NCBI GenBank assembly: GCA_023457875.1
Contig: JAEXBC010000432.1
Coordinates: 1 to 13,334 of the forward strand
Direction: 5' to 3'
Length of the DNA stretch: 13,334 nucleotides
From: Bacillota bacterium
GTDB lineage: Bacteria > Bacillota > Clostridia > Lachnospirales > Cellulosilyticaceae
This document shows positions 6,484 through 13,334 of this stretch, piece after piece (position 1 is the first letter of the stretch; every line of letters starts with the position of its first letter). Both the position numbers and the translations under genes were made by a program. Below the pieces are notes generated by a model. That model saw only the letters and a program-made list of their open reading frames with translations. It was not told the origin of the DNA and ran no database searches.

Positions 6484-8649
6484 TTATTTTTTAAATAGAT
6501 CACCAAGTACATCGGCAAAAGCAAAGTTGCCTTCCTCTTGTTTATTTTGATTTTTTAAATAACTTTGTACAGCTTTTTTATCAACCTTTCCTCCCCCACT
6601 GCGGTACTTCTTATTAAAACTAGCCACTTTTTCTCTAAAGGAACAAGTACTGCAAACGTAGATTTCACCTTCGCCCTCTCCTCTTAACTCCAGCTTCTTA
6701 TGGCACTTAGGGCATCGAGTTTGAGTGAATCTGCTAATATTCTCTCTATAACCACAGCTTCTATCTTGGCACACATAAAGCTTTCCATGCTTTCCTGTTA
6801 CCTCTAGCATCAGCTTGTTACACTGTGGGCAGCGTTTGCCTGTTATATTATCATGAACGTACTTTTCATTTGCTGCCTTTACAGCTTCAACCAGTTCACT
6901 ACTATAGGCTTTAATCCGCTTCATAAATTCTTGAGGATTTTGTTTTCCCTTACTAATTTGCTCTAATTCCATCTCCCATTTTGCAGTAAGCAGTGGTGAT
7001 TTTAAATCCTTTGGTACTAGGTCAATAAGCTGCTTTCCTTTGGATGTGGGAATAATCTCTTTCCCATTTTTCTCAATATAAAACATATTATATAACTTTT
7101 CAATAATGTCCCCGCGGGTAGCTACAGTTCCGATACCACCTGTTTCCCCTAATGTCTTAGCTGACTTTGTATCCATTTGCACAAAATGCTGTGGGTTTTC
7201 CATAGCAGATAGAAGCGTCGCTTCTGTAAATCTTTGTGGGGCTTTAGTAAACTGTTTATTCTTAATCAGCTTATCAAAATAAAGGCTTTCTCCTTTTTGA
7301 AGCTGTGGCAGTACCCCTTCTTGTTCTTCCTCCTCCTCTTGCTCGCCTTCGTAGAGTTGTTTAAAACCAACTTCAAGGATTTTTTTGCCTTTAACTACAA
7401 ATGGCGCATCCCCTACTCTTAGTTCTATGGTTTCTTGACTATAAACACATGGAGGTAGTAGCACACTTAAAAAACGCTTAATTACTAAGTCATAAATCTG
7501 ACGTTCCTCATTTCCTAGACGAGAAAGCTGAACACTTTCCTCTGTAGGAATGATGGCGTGATGATCTGAAACCTTACTATTGTCTACAAATTGTTTACTT
7601 ACCTTAATACCATTTTTAAGTATTTCTCGAGCTATTTTACTATAAGGTCCTACTGCCACTGCTGATAATCTTTCTTTGAGGGTGGGGACAATATCCTCAG
7701 AAAGATAGCGTGAATCAGTACGGGGGTAGGTAAGCACTTTGTAATTTTCATATAAGCGCTGCATAATGGACAGTGTCTCCTTTGGGCTAAAGCCAAAGCG
7801 CTTATTGGCATCCCTCTGAAGTTCCGTCAAATCATATAGGGCAGGTGCATACTGCTTCTTAGTGCTCTGGCTGATTTGCTCCACCTTGGCTGGTTGTCCC
7901 TCACATTTTTTTATAAAAAGGTCTATGTCTTCTTCTTTGTCAAAGGTGCTACTTTGATTTGTCTTATAATGAAAAAGGGTATCCTTATAAAGGGCTGCTA
8001 AGGTGAAATAGGGCTTTGGCACAAATTGCTTAATCGCTTCTTCTCTTTCAACAATCATGGCTAGAGCAGCTGATTGCACCCGTCCTGCTGAAAGCTGAGC
8101 ATTAAATTTACAAGTTAGCGCTCTCGTCACATTAAGGCCTACTAGCCAGTCCCCCTCTGCACGGCAAACGGCTGCTTTATAGAGGTTTTCATATGCTTTA
8201 CCTTGATGCAGATGTCTAAAACCTTCTTGGATCGCCTTATCTGTAACAGAAGAAATCCATAGACGTTTAAGCGGTTTTTTGACACCCACCTTGTCAATAA
8301 TCCATCTGGCAACTAACTCCCCTTCACGACCAGCATCTGTCGCAATAATAATTTCTAGAATGTCTTTACGAAGTAGCAAATTCTTTACAATCTGATACTG
8401 CTTGCCTGTTCCTTTTAGCACAGTAAGTTTCATGCGTTCAGGCAGCATGGGAAGGGTTTCCATTCGCCAAGTTTTATACTGCTCACCGTACGCTTCCGGA
8501 TCACTTAAACCCACTAAATGCCCCATGGCCCAAGTTACGACATATTGATTTCCCTCCAGGTAACCATTTTGCTTTTGGGTACATTTCAAGACACGGGCTA
8601 TATCTTTACCTACACTAGGCTTTTCTGCTAACACTAAAATTTTACTCAT
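6484..8649 (-). CDS. topB: DNA topoisomerase III (type IA)
   Basis: A 721-aa type IA topoisomerase of the Firmicutes TopB type. The Toprim domain at the N-terminus has AEKPSVGK (catalytic Glu9) and the acidic ATDAGREGE (Asp105, Glu109, Glu111). The catalytic tyrosine is Tyr308 in LTYPRTDSRYL. The family motif QSAALAMIVERE and GGIGTVATRGDII are present. Two C4 zinc ribbons end the protein (Cys607/610/627/632 and 646/649/666/669), before a lysine-rich tail. A low-complexity acidic run lies at about 434-444. The enzyme passes and decatenates single strands, usually with a RecQ-type helicase. The chosen ATG (8647-8649) has AAGGAG 6 nt upstream and gives the canonical MSKILVLAEKPS start. An in-frame ATG at 8700 overlaps the -10 element, so the likely transcript would not contain it. 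Confidence 0.96.
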   Translation of the reverse strand: MSKILVLAEKPSVGKDIARVLKCTQKQNGYLEGNQYVVTWAMGHLVGLSDPEAYGEQYKTWRMETLPMLPERMKLTVLKGTGKQYQIVKNLLLRKDILEIIIATDAGREGELVARWIIDKVGVKKPLKRLWISSVTDKAIQEGFRHLHQGKAYENLYKAAVCRAEGDWLVGLNVTRALTCKFNAQLSAGRVQSAALAMIVEREEAIKQFVPKPYFTLAALYKDTLFHYKTNQSSTFDKEEDIDLFIKKCEGQPAKVEQISQSTKKQYAPALYDLTELQRDANKRFGFSPKETLSIMQRLYENYKVLTYPRTDSRYLSEDIVPTLKERLSAVAVGPYSKIAREILKNGIKVSKQFVDNSKVSDHHAIIPTEESVQLSRLGNEERQIYDLVIKRFLSVLLPPCVYSQETIELRVGDAPFVVKGKKILEVGFKQLYEGEQEEEEEQEGVLPQLQKGESLYFDKLIKNKQFTKAPQRFTEATLLSAMENPQHFVQMDTKSAKTLGETGGIGTVATRGDIIEKLYNMFYIEKNGKEIIPTSKGKQLIDLVPKDLKSPLLTAKWEMELEQISKGKQNPQEFMKRIKAYSSELVEAVKAANEKYVHDNITGKRCPQCNKLMLEVTGKHGKLYVCQDRSCGYRENISRFTQTRCPKCHKKLELRGEGEGEIYVCSTCSFREKVASFNKKYRSGGGKVDKKAVQSYLKNQNKQEEGNFAFADVLGDLFKK

Positions 8650-8655
8650 ATCTGA

Positions 8656-8704
8656 CTCCTTATTTGTCATTGCTGTATTGGTTGCTTTTTCTATAGCCAT
8701 TATA
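8656..8704 (-). promoter_or_regulatory. topB extended -10 promoter and RBS
   Basis: TGATATAAT on the minus strand contains a perfect extended -10 (TATAAT at 8699-8704 preceded by TG and one base). No good -35 is seen, which extended -10 promoters tolerate. Transcription would begin near 8692, leaving a leader of about 43 nt. The leader carries AAGGAG (8656-8661) 6 nt before the ATG at 8649. Confidence 0.55.
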
Positions 8705-8759
8705 TCATCTCTTATTGGTTTTACTACTAAGCATATGATAAATTTTCTTTATCACGCTC

Positions 8760-8823
8760 AATAAATGCGTCAAAAAGCTAATGAAGAAAGTTTCTTTTTA
8801 ATCAGCTTCTTGACGCATTTATT
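8760..8823 (-). terminator. 20-bp inverted repeat, probable end of his operon
   Basis: Arms 8760-8779 and 8804-8823 match over 20 bp with one mismatch and enclose a 24-nt loop that holds a further small AAGAAA/TTTCTT dyad. The AT-rich ends of the arms (AATAAATGCGTCA type) supply U-rich sequence, but no separate T tract follows on either strand. It lies about 200 nt after hisIE and just before the topB promoter, so termination of his readthrough is the simplest role. An RNA-stabilising or bidirectional stem is possible. Confidence 0.55.
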
Positions 8824-8864
8824 CTATCCAATATTTAATTTATATCATGTTCCTATTATCAAAT

Positions 8865-8990
8865 ATTTATTTTATCTAGCATTCATTCTTCTAGAATTAT
8901 TTTATCTGATACTCATTTAATCAAACGCTTACTTAATCTACTATTTATTTTATCTTGTATTCATTTAATCTATCATTCATATAATCTATC
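8865..8990. repeat. Degenerate 16-bp tandem repeat, about eight units
   Basis: Eight consecutive units of 16, 15, 15, 16, 16, 16, 16 and 16 bp start at 8865, 8881, 8896, 8911, 8927, 8943, 8959 and 8975. The plus-strand consensus is near ATTCATTTAATCTATC. The last two units differ at one base, and units 1 and 6 agree at 14 of 16 positions. Weaker copies may extend to both sides. The period is not a multiple of three and no ORF covers it, so it is non-coding. It fills most of the 319-nt gap between hisIE and topB. A 7-bp dyad (CATAGAT/ATCTATG, 8999-9018) sits directly after the hisIE stop. Confidence 0.65.
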
Positions 8991-9019
8991 ACTATTTTCA
9001 TAGATAACTTCATCTATGC

Positions 9020-9673
9020 TTAATGGCGCTTACTAAGTTCTTCGCTTACTTCTTCCCATGTTAATCCCTTTTGAGCCATCATAACGGTTATGTGATACAT
9101 CAAATCTGCTATTTCAAAGGTAAGTTCTTTATTGTCCGCCTCTTTTGCAGCAATAATGACCTCTGTACACTCTTCACCTACTTTTTTGAGAATTTTATTG
9201 AGCCCCTTATCTAATAAGTAGTTGGTGTAAGAGCCTTCTTTTGGATGCTCCTTACGGTCAAGAATAGTGGCGTACAACTCTGAAAGCATATTGTTTTCTT
9301 CGCTTTTTACAGTGGCCTGCCTCTTTGCTTCCTTAATTTCATCACCAAGTTCACGATAGAAACAAGTAGCATTCCCCGTATGACAAGAAATGCCTCCCTC
9401 CTGTTCGATTTGAAGCAAAAGTGTATCGCCATCACAATCTATACTAATGCTTTTTAAAAATTGGAAGTGAGAAGAGGTCTCTCCTTTTAACCAAAGTGAC
9501 TTTCGGCTTCGACTATAGTAATGCACCTTTCCAGTTTCAAGTGTTTTTAAAAGTGCTTCCTCATTCATATAGGCTAGCATTCTTACTTTTTTTGCATGAA
9601 GGTCTTGTGCAATAACAGGAACAAGCCCTTTTTCATCATATTTTACTGCTTTTAAAAATTCTTCTTTATTCAT
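9020..9673 (-). CDS. hisIE: Bifunctional phosphoribosyl-AMP cyclohydrolase / phosphoribosyl-ATP pyrophosphatase
   Basis: A 217-aa fusion catalysing the second and third steps of histidine synthesis. The HisI cyclohydrolase part (about 1-115) has the metal site DCDGD (Asp79, Asp81, Asp83) and zinc cysteines Cys80, Cys97 and Cys104. The HisE part (about 128-217) is an all-alpha MazG-like pyrophosphatase with EECTE (167-171) and EIAD (187-190) for magnesium. HisE removes pyrophosphate from PR-ATP and HisI opens the adenine ring to give ProFAR, the substrate of HisA. The ATG has AGGAGG 5 nt upstream (9679-9684), overlapping the hisF stop, so translation is coupled. It is the last gene of the operon. 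Length and motifs are normal for the fused form. Confidence 0.97.
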   Translation of the reverse strand: MNKEEFLKAVKYDEKGLVPVIAQDLHAKKVRMLAYMNEEALLKTLETGKVHYYSRSRKSLWLKGETSSHFQFLKSISIDCDGDTLLLQIEQEGGISCHTGNATCFYRELGDEIKEAKRQATVKSEENNMLSELYATILDRKEHPKEGSYTNYLLDKGLNKILKKVGEECTEVIIAAKEADNKELTFEIADLMYHITVMMAQKGLTWEEVSEELSKRH

Positions 9674-9682
9674 GTTTGCCTC

Positions 9683-10444
9683 CTATAATCTTACAGGTAT
9701 GCCTTCATCCTGCAGATAGTGTTTTAAGTCAATAATCTCAAGTTCCTTAAAATGAAAGAGCGACGCTGCTAAAGCTGCATCTGCTTTTCCTTCCTTAAAT
9801 GCATCTAAGAAATGTGCTTTGCTACCTGCTCCACCTGAGGCGATAACAGGAATATTCACACTTTCACTAATGGCTCTTGTGAGGGCTAAATCATAGCCCT
9901 GTTTGGTCCCATCAGCATCCATGCTGGTAAGCAGTATTTCACCTGCTCCCCTTGCCTCGGCTTCCTTTGCCCAAGCCACTGCATCTATGCCCGTAGGAAT
10001 TCTACCTCCGTGGATATAGACCTCAAAACCCGTTCCATCTTCTTTCCTTTTGGCATCAATGGCTACAACAATACATTGATTACCAAAACGCTCTGCCCCT
10101 TGGTTAATTAAGCTCGGATCCTTTATAGCCGCTGAATTCATAGAAATCTTATCGGCCCCTGCATTTAGGATATTTCGTATATCCTCTACATTACGAATGC
10201 CTCCTCCTACTGTTAAAGGAATAAAGACTTCACTTGCCGTACGCTCTACTACATCTAAAATAATATTTCTTTCATCTGAAGAAGCAGTAATATCTAAAAA
10301 AACTACCTCGTCTGCACCTGCATCACTATAGGCCTTAGCAACCTTTACAGGATCTCCAGCATCAATCAGGTTTACAAAGTTAACGCCCTTTACTACTCTT
10401 CCTTCTTTTACATCTAGGCATGGAATAATTCTTTTGCTTAACAC
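9683..10444 (-). CDS. hisF: Imidazole glycerol phosphate synthase, cyclase subunit
   Basis: A 253-aa (beta/alpha)8 barrel, the usual HisF length. The catalytic aspartates Asp11 ([13 protein letters not shown]) and Asp130 (VVAIDAKR) are present, as are the phosphate-binding loops GGGIR (80-84) and ASGGAGS (202-208). It closes the imidazole ring using ammonia channelled from HisH, giving IGP and the purine intermediate AICAR. The start codon is GTG (10442-10444), chosen because it gives the conserved [12 protein letters not shown] start. An AGGGAG-like ribosome binding site lies 9 nt upstream, in the 16-nt gap after hisA. Confidence 0.97.
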   Translation of the reverse strand: MLSKRIIPCLDVKEGRVVKGVNFVNLIDAGDPVKVAKAYSDAGADEVVFLDITASSDERNIILDVVERTASEVFIPLTVGGGIRNVEDIRNILNAGADKISMNSAAIKDPSLINQGAERFGNQCIVVAIDAKRKEDGTGFEVYIHGGRIPTGIDAVAWAKEAEARGAGEILLTSMDADGTKQGYDLALTRAISESVNIPVIASGGAGSKAHFLDAFKEGKADAALAASLFHFKELEIIDLKHYLQDEGIPVRL

Positions 10445-10460
10445 GGCAAAAAACTCCCTT

Positions 10461-11177
10461 CTATTTGAATAAGCTAACTGCTTCTCTTAAATCAATGGCT
10501 TCTGTATAGAGGGCTTTTCCTATAATCGCCCCATGAACATGAATTTGCTCTAAAGCCTTTAGATCTTCTAAAGAAGATACACCGCCAGAAGCGATGATCT
10601 CAAGATTAGTTTCCTCCACAAGCTTGGCAGTTTCTTCGATATTAGGGCCTTGCATCATGCCATCCTTAGCAATATCAGTATAAATGATGGTTTTAACCCC
10701 CATTGCTTCAAGCTCCTTGCAAAAGGCTAAAGCAGTTGTATCCGTTACCTCTAGCCAACCTTCAATGGCTACCTTTCCCCCCTTTGCATCCACACCTACT
10801 ACAATTTTGTCTGCACCAAAGGTCTCAATAGCTTCTTTTACAAGGTCTTTATTTTTGATAGCAGCACTTCCTAGAATCACCCTTGCCACACCCCGTTCTA
10901 ATTGAAGGGCAATATCTTCTATACTGCGAATGCCACCACCTAACTCAATAGGAATGTTGACTGCTTCCACTATGCTCTTAATGGCAGCTTCATTAACACC
11001 TTTACCTAATTTTGCGCCGTCTAAATCTACAATATGTAAAAAGTCTCCACCAAGACTTTCCCATTTTTTGGCCATTTCACCTGGGTTATTTCCGTATACT
11101 GTAACCTCATTATAATCTCCTTGCAATAATCTTACACACTTGCCATCCTTTAGGTCAATTGCTGGGTACAATTTCAT
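10461..11177 (-). CDS. hisA: ProFAR isomerase (1-(5-phosphoribosyl)-5-[(5-phosphoribosylamino)methylideneamino]imidazole-4-carboxamide isomerase)
   Basis: A 238-aa (beta/alpha)8 barrel that performs the Amadori rearrangement of ProFAR to PRFAR, the substrate of HisHF. Asp8 ([14 protein letters not shown]) and Asp130 (GVDAKGG) are the general acid/base pair. Trp141 (EGWLE), [13 protein letters not shown] (167-179) and the phosphate loops GGGIR and ASGGVSS are intact. PriA-type dual-function enzymes are actinobacterial, and nothing here suggests one. The ATG overlaps the hisH stop as ATGA, so translation of the two genes is coupled. Confidence 0.97.
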   Translation of the reverse strand: MKLYPAIDLKDGKCVRLLQGDYNEVTVYGNNPGEMAKKWESLGGDFLHIVDLDGAKLGKGVNEAAIKSIVEAVNIPIELGGGIRSIEDIALQLERGVARVILGSAAIKNKDLVKEAIETFGADKIVVGVDAKGGKVAIEGWLEVTDTTALAFCKELEAMGVKTIIYTDIAKDGMMQGPNIEETAKLVEETNLEIIASGGVSSLEDLKALEQIHVHGAIIGKALYTEAIDLREAVSLFK

Positions 11178-11806
11178 GACTTAATCCCTCCAAAGTTCTT
11201 TAATATTTGAATACCTATTGTTCCACTTTTCTCTGGATGGAACTGAGTTGCAAAGATATTGTCCTTTTGCGCGGCAACAGCAATACGCTTACCATAGGTG
11301 GTATAGCTGCTTACAACATCAGCTGATGTTTCTAAATAATAGGAATGCACAAAATATACACTGCTTCCATTAGGAATGCCTGTAAACAACGGATCTGGCT
11401 TGGTAATCTCAAGGTTGTTCCAACCCATATGAGGCACCTTAAGGTTTTCTCCATTAGTTCCTACCATATCCTCTGATTTAAAACGTACAATCTCTCCAGG
11501 AAGTAGCCCTAGTCCTTCATATTCTCCGTATTCATAGCTTTTATCAAATAGAAGCTGCATCCCTAGACAAATACCAAGTAAAGGCGTACCTTTTTTCACA
11601 ACTTCATAAATCGCCTCTGAAAGTCCACTGCTATTGAGCTGCGCTATGGCATCGCGATAAGCACCTACACCAGGCAGTACCACCTTGTCAGCCGTCAATA
11701 TCTGTTTGGGATCGGAAGTAATCTCTGCAGGCAAATCAATGGATAAAAATGCTTTTTTTACACTCTTTAAATTTCCCATACCATAATCAATAATTGCAAT
11801 ACTCAT
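11174..11806 (-). CDS. hisH: Imidazole glycerol phosphate synthase, glutamine amidotransferase subunit
   Basis: A 210-aa class I glutamine amidotransferase that releases ammonia for HisF. The nucleophile Cys80 sits in GICLGMQLLF, and His190 and Glu192 in ATQFHPEKSG complete the triad. PGVGAY (45-50), the HisH version of the oxyanion loop, and HMGWN (126-130) are typical of HisH rather than other amidotransferases. It starts one base after the hisB stop. Its GGAGG (11813-11817) lies within the hisB 3' end, 6 nt before the ATG. It ends in an ATGA overlap with hisA, two genes away from its partner hisF. Confidence 0.97.
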   Translation of the reverse strand: MSIAIIDYGMGNLKSVKKAFLSIDLPAEITSDPKQILTADKVVLPGVGAYRDAIAQLNSSGLSEAIYEVVKKGTPLLGICLGMQLLFDKSYEYGEYEGLGLLPGEIVRFKSEDMVGTNGENLKVPHMGWNNLEITKPDPLFTGIPNGSSVYFVHSYYLETSADVVSSYTTYGKRIAVAAQKDNIFATQFHPEKSGTIGIQILKNFGGIKS

Positions 11807-11807
11807 T

Positions 11808-12398
11808 TTATACCTCCAACATCCCTTTTGTAGAAGGAACCCCTTTTATTCTAGGATTAAATTCAACTGCCATGAGTAAGGCTTTTGCAAAGGCCTTGCA
11901 CATTCCTTCTATGATATGATGATTATTTTTTCCTCTAATAACTTGAATATGGAGATTCATGGCTGCGTTTGTGGCAACTGCTCTAAAGAATTCCTCCACC
12001 ATTTCAGTATCAAAATCTCCTACCCGCTCTGTTGTAAAGGGCGTATCAACATCCACATAGGCTCTTCCTGAAAGATCAATGGCGCATAGAATTAATGCCT
12101 CATCCATAGGTATAATTGCATGGCCATAACGGTTAATGCCCTCTTTAGTACCTACAGCCTCTTTAATGGCTTGCCCTAAAACAATTCCAGTGTCCTCTAC
12201 CGTATGATGGCAGTCTATTTCTAAATCACCCTTTACCTTTACATCTAGGTCACTTAAGCTATGCTTTCCAATATGGGTAAGCATATGATCAAAGAATCCA
12301 ATTCCTGTTCCAATTTGGGTTTTGCCTTCTCCGTCTATATTTAAGGTAAGCTCTATTTGGGTCTCTGCGGTATTTCTATTAATGGTTGCTTTTCTCAT
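11808..12398 (-). CDS. hisB: Imidazoleglycerol-phosphate dehydratase
   Basis: A 196-aa monofunctional HisB, without the phosphatase domain found in enterobacteria. It dehydrates IGP to imidazole acetol phosphate, the substrate of HisC. The two half-repeats with manganese-binding histidines are seen: FFDHML (His38), CHHTVED (His64, His65, Glu68) and NNHHIIEG (His160, His161, Glu164). The C-terminal PSTKG is also present. The start is the ATG at 12396-12398, with AGGAGG (12405-12410) 6 nt upstream. An in-frame ATG five codons earlier (12413) would have the AGGAGG inside its own coding sequence and no binding site of its own. Confidence 0.97.
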   Translation of the reverse strand: MRKATINRNTAETQIELTLNIDGEGKTQIGTGIGFFDHMLTHIGKHSLSDLDVKVKGDLEIDCHHTVEDTGIVLGQAIKEAVGTKEGINRYGHAIIPMDEALILCAIDLSGRAYVDVDTPFTTERVGDFDTEMVEEFFRAVATNAAMNLHIQVIRGKNNHHIIEGMCKAFAKALLMAVEFNPRIKGVPSTKGMLEV

Positions 12399-12448
12399 CT
12401 CTTGCCTCCTCATCTTTACATGACTCTTGCTTTTTGCATTTAAACTCT

Positions 12449-12481
12449 AAAAGCTATAGCCGTTACTGAGCTATAGCTTTT
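12449..12481 (-). terminator. Inverted repeat between hisC and hisB (attenuating or processing hairpin)
   Basis: A perfect 11-bp inverted repeat: AAAAGCTATAG (12449-12459), an 11-nt loop, then CTATAGCTTTT (12471-12481). On the minus strand the downstream arm ends in four Ts but no further T tract follows. A strong terminator is therefore unlikely within the operon. Partial termination, RNA processing or mRNA protection are possible roles. The GCTATAGC core is itself palindromic and occurs in both arms. Confidence 0.45.
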
Positions 12482-12495
12482 CCCCATTATAGCAC

Positions 12496-13334
12496 CTATA
12501 AAAGGGCTTTTAGTGCGTCTAAAAGGATTTGATTTTCCTGCGGGGTACCTGCATTGATTCGGTAATATACCTTTTCATCTACCACCATTTTTCGAATGTA
12601 AATTTGCCTATCCTGCAGGGCTTCATAAATGCCTGGCTCTAAGGTTAACCACACAAAGTTAGACTCCGATGGATAGGGCTTTAGTCCTAGTTCCTTTAAC
12701 CCCGCTTCTAGGGCTTTTCGATTTTCTACAATTTGTTTTGCCCGCTCAAGAAAATAGGGTCTATGTTCAATGGCCCACGTACCAATTGCTTGAGAAAAAA
12801 CATTAAGGTTATAGGGTGGCTTCACCGTATTAATAAGATCAATAATCTCTTCACAGGCTAATGCATACCCGATTCTTGCACCAGCAAGAGAATATGCTTT
12901 GGAAAAGGTTTTGAGTACGATTAGATTTTTGTAGCGCTCTACAAGGGAAATAACCGAAATATCCTTTTCACTAAACTCAGCATAAGCTTCATCTACTACC
13001 ACAAGTCCCTTTGCCACTTCTAGAAGCTCTATAATTTCTTCTTTTGTGAAAATACAACCCGTTGGGTTATTGGGATTACACAAAAAGATGACCTTGGGCT
13101 GATTAAGCCTAATTGCTTCCTTAATGGCTGGTATATCATATGAAAAATCCGCTTTTAAAGGTATCTTGATCAGTTTCCCACAATTCAACTGCGTAAATTG
13201 ACTATACATACTAAAGGAAGGGTAAGGCGTAAGAACCTTGTCATTATCCTCAAGTGTACTACCTAATATGCAATCAATCAGTTCATCCGAACCCACGCCG
13301 CATACCACATTTTCTTTTTTCAACCCATATACCC
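12496..13334 (-). CDS. hisC: Histidinol-phosphate aminotransferase, 5' end outside window
   Basis: A partial PLP-dependent class I/II aminotransferase. 278 residues are visible, and about 75-80 N-terminal residues lie beyond the right edge. The frame stays open to the edge (V-Y-G-L-K-K-E-N upstream of GVGSDELI). The TTG at 13321-13323 is therefore an internal leucine, not a start. NPNNPTG, VVVDEAYAEF and the Schiff-base lysine in KTFSKAYSLAGARIGYA are intact. SNFVWL and YYRINAGTPQEN near the C-terminus match HisC. It converts imidazole acetol phosphate to histidinol phosphate with glutamate. The gap of about 97 nt to hisB, containing a hairpin, is the largest break in the visible operon. Confidence 0.95.
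   Translation of the reverse strand, partial: VYGLKKENVVCGVGSDELIDCILGSTLEDNDKVLTPYPSFSMYSQFTQLNCGKLIKIPLKADFSYDIPAIKEAIRLNQPKVIFLCNPNNPTGCIFTKEEIIELLEVAKGLVVVDEAYAEFSEKDISVISLVERYKNLIVLKTFSKAYSLAGARIGYALACEEIIDLINTVKPPYNLNVFSQAIGTWAIEHRPYFLERAKQIVENRKALEAGLKELGLKPYPSESNFVWLTLEPGIYEALQDRQIYIRKMVVDEKVYYRINAGTPQENQILLDALKALL

Noticed and set aside
8865..8990. CRISPR array
   Set aside because: Units are contiguous 15-16-bp degenerate copies without unique spacers, and no cas genes are nearby. The 27-bp repeats at 113-355 are coding and also lack spacers.
13321..13323. TTG as start codon of hisC
   Set aside because: The frame stays open upstream to the edge and the preceding residues fit the conserved HisC sequence before GVGSDELI. 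The protein would also lack about 80 residues of its N-terminal part.

Overview
All convincing genes in this 13.3 kb window lie on the minus strand, so transcription runs from the high-coordinate end to the low. Low GC content, strong AGGAGG-type ribosome binding sites, and the gene families (MutS2, a PhoP-like regulator with a HAMP kinase, fused HisIE, Firmicutes-type TopB, an SH3b-NlpC/P60 hydrolase) point to a chromosomal segment of a Gram-positive Clostridia-type Firmicute. A Lachnospirales/Cellulosilyticum-like organism is my guess from protein flavour only. Nothing suggests a phage, plasmid, IS element or CRISPR array.

Right part (9020-13334): the distal half of a histidine biosynthesis operon in the order hisC (5' end outside the window), hisB, hisH, hisA, hisF, hisIE. 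From hisB on, genes are separated by 16 nt or less, and hisH/hisA overlap by ATGA. HisH and HisF together make imidazole glycerol phosphate synthase. HisIE and HisA supply its substrate, and HisB and HisC act after it. An 11-bp inverted repeat sits between hisC and hisB. About 320 nt without a gene follow hisIE: a degenerate 16-bp tandem repeat, a long inverted repeat that may end the operon, and the topB promoter.

Middle (5166-8649): topB (DNA topoisomerase III) and trmL (tRNA wobble 2'-O-methyltransferase) form a short transcription unit. Next comes a gene for an exported SH3b-NlpC/P60 cell-wall hydrolase with its own likely promoter and a very long stem terminator.

Left part (1-4958): mutS2, a response regulator and a sensor histidine kinase are followed by a partial ORF running off the left edge. 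The last three genes are coupled by overlaps. The partial ORF is easy to miss because it has no stop in the window. It has a strong ribosome binding site inside the kinase gene and encodes a very acidic protein built from about nine tandem nonapeptides (consensus near E-A/V-N-x-Q/K-E-D-I-I).

Most of the window is ordinary housekeeping sequence. The items most worth a second look are the acidic repeat protein coupled to the two-component system, the 16-bp tandem repeat behind hisIE, and the compound hairpin behind the NlpC/P60 gene. I see no convincing new multi-gene system.
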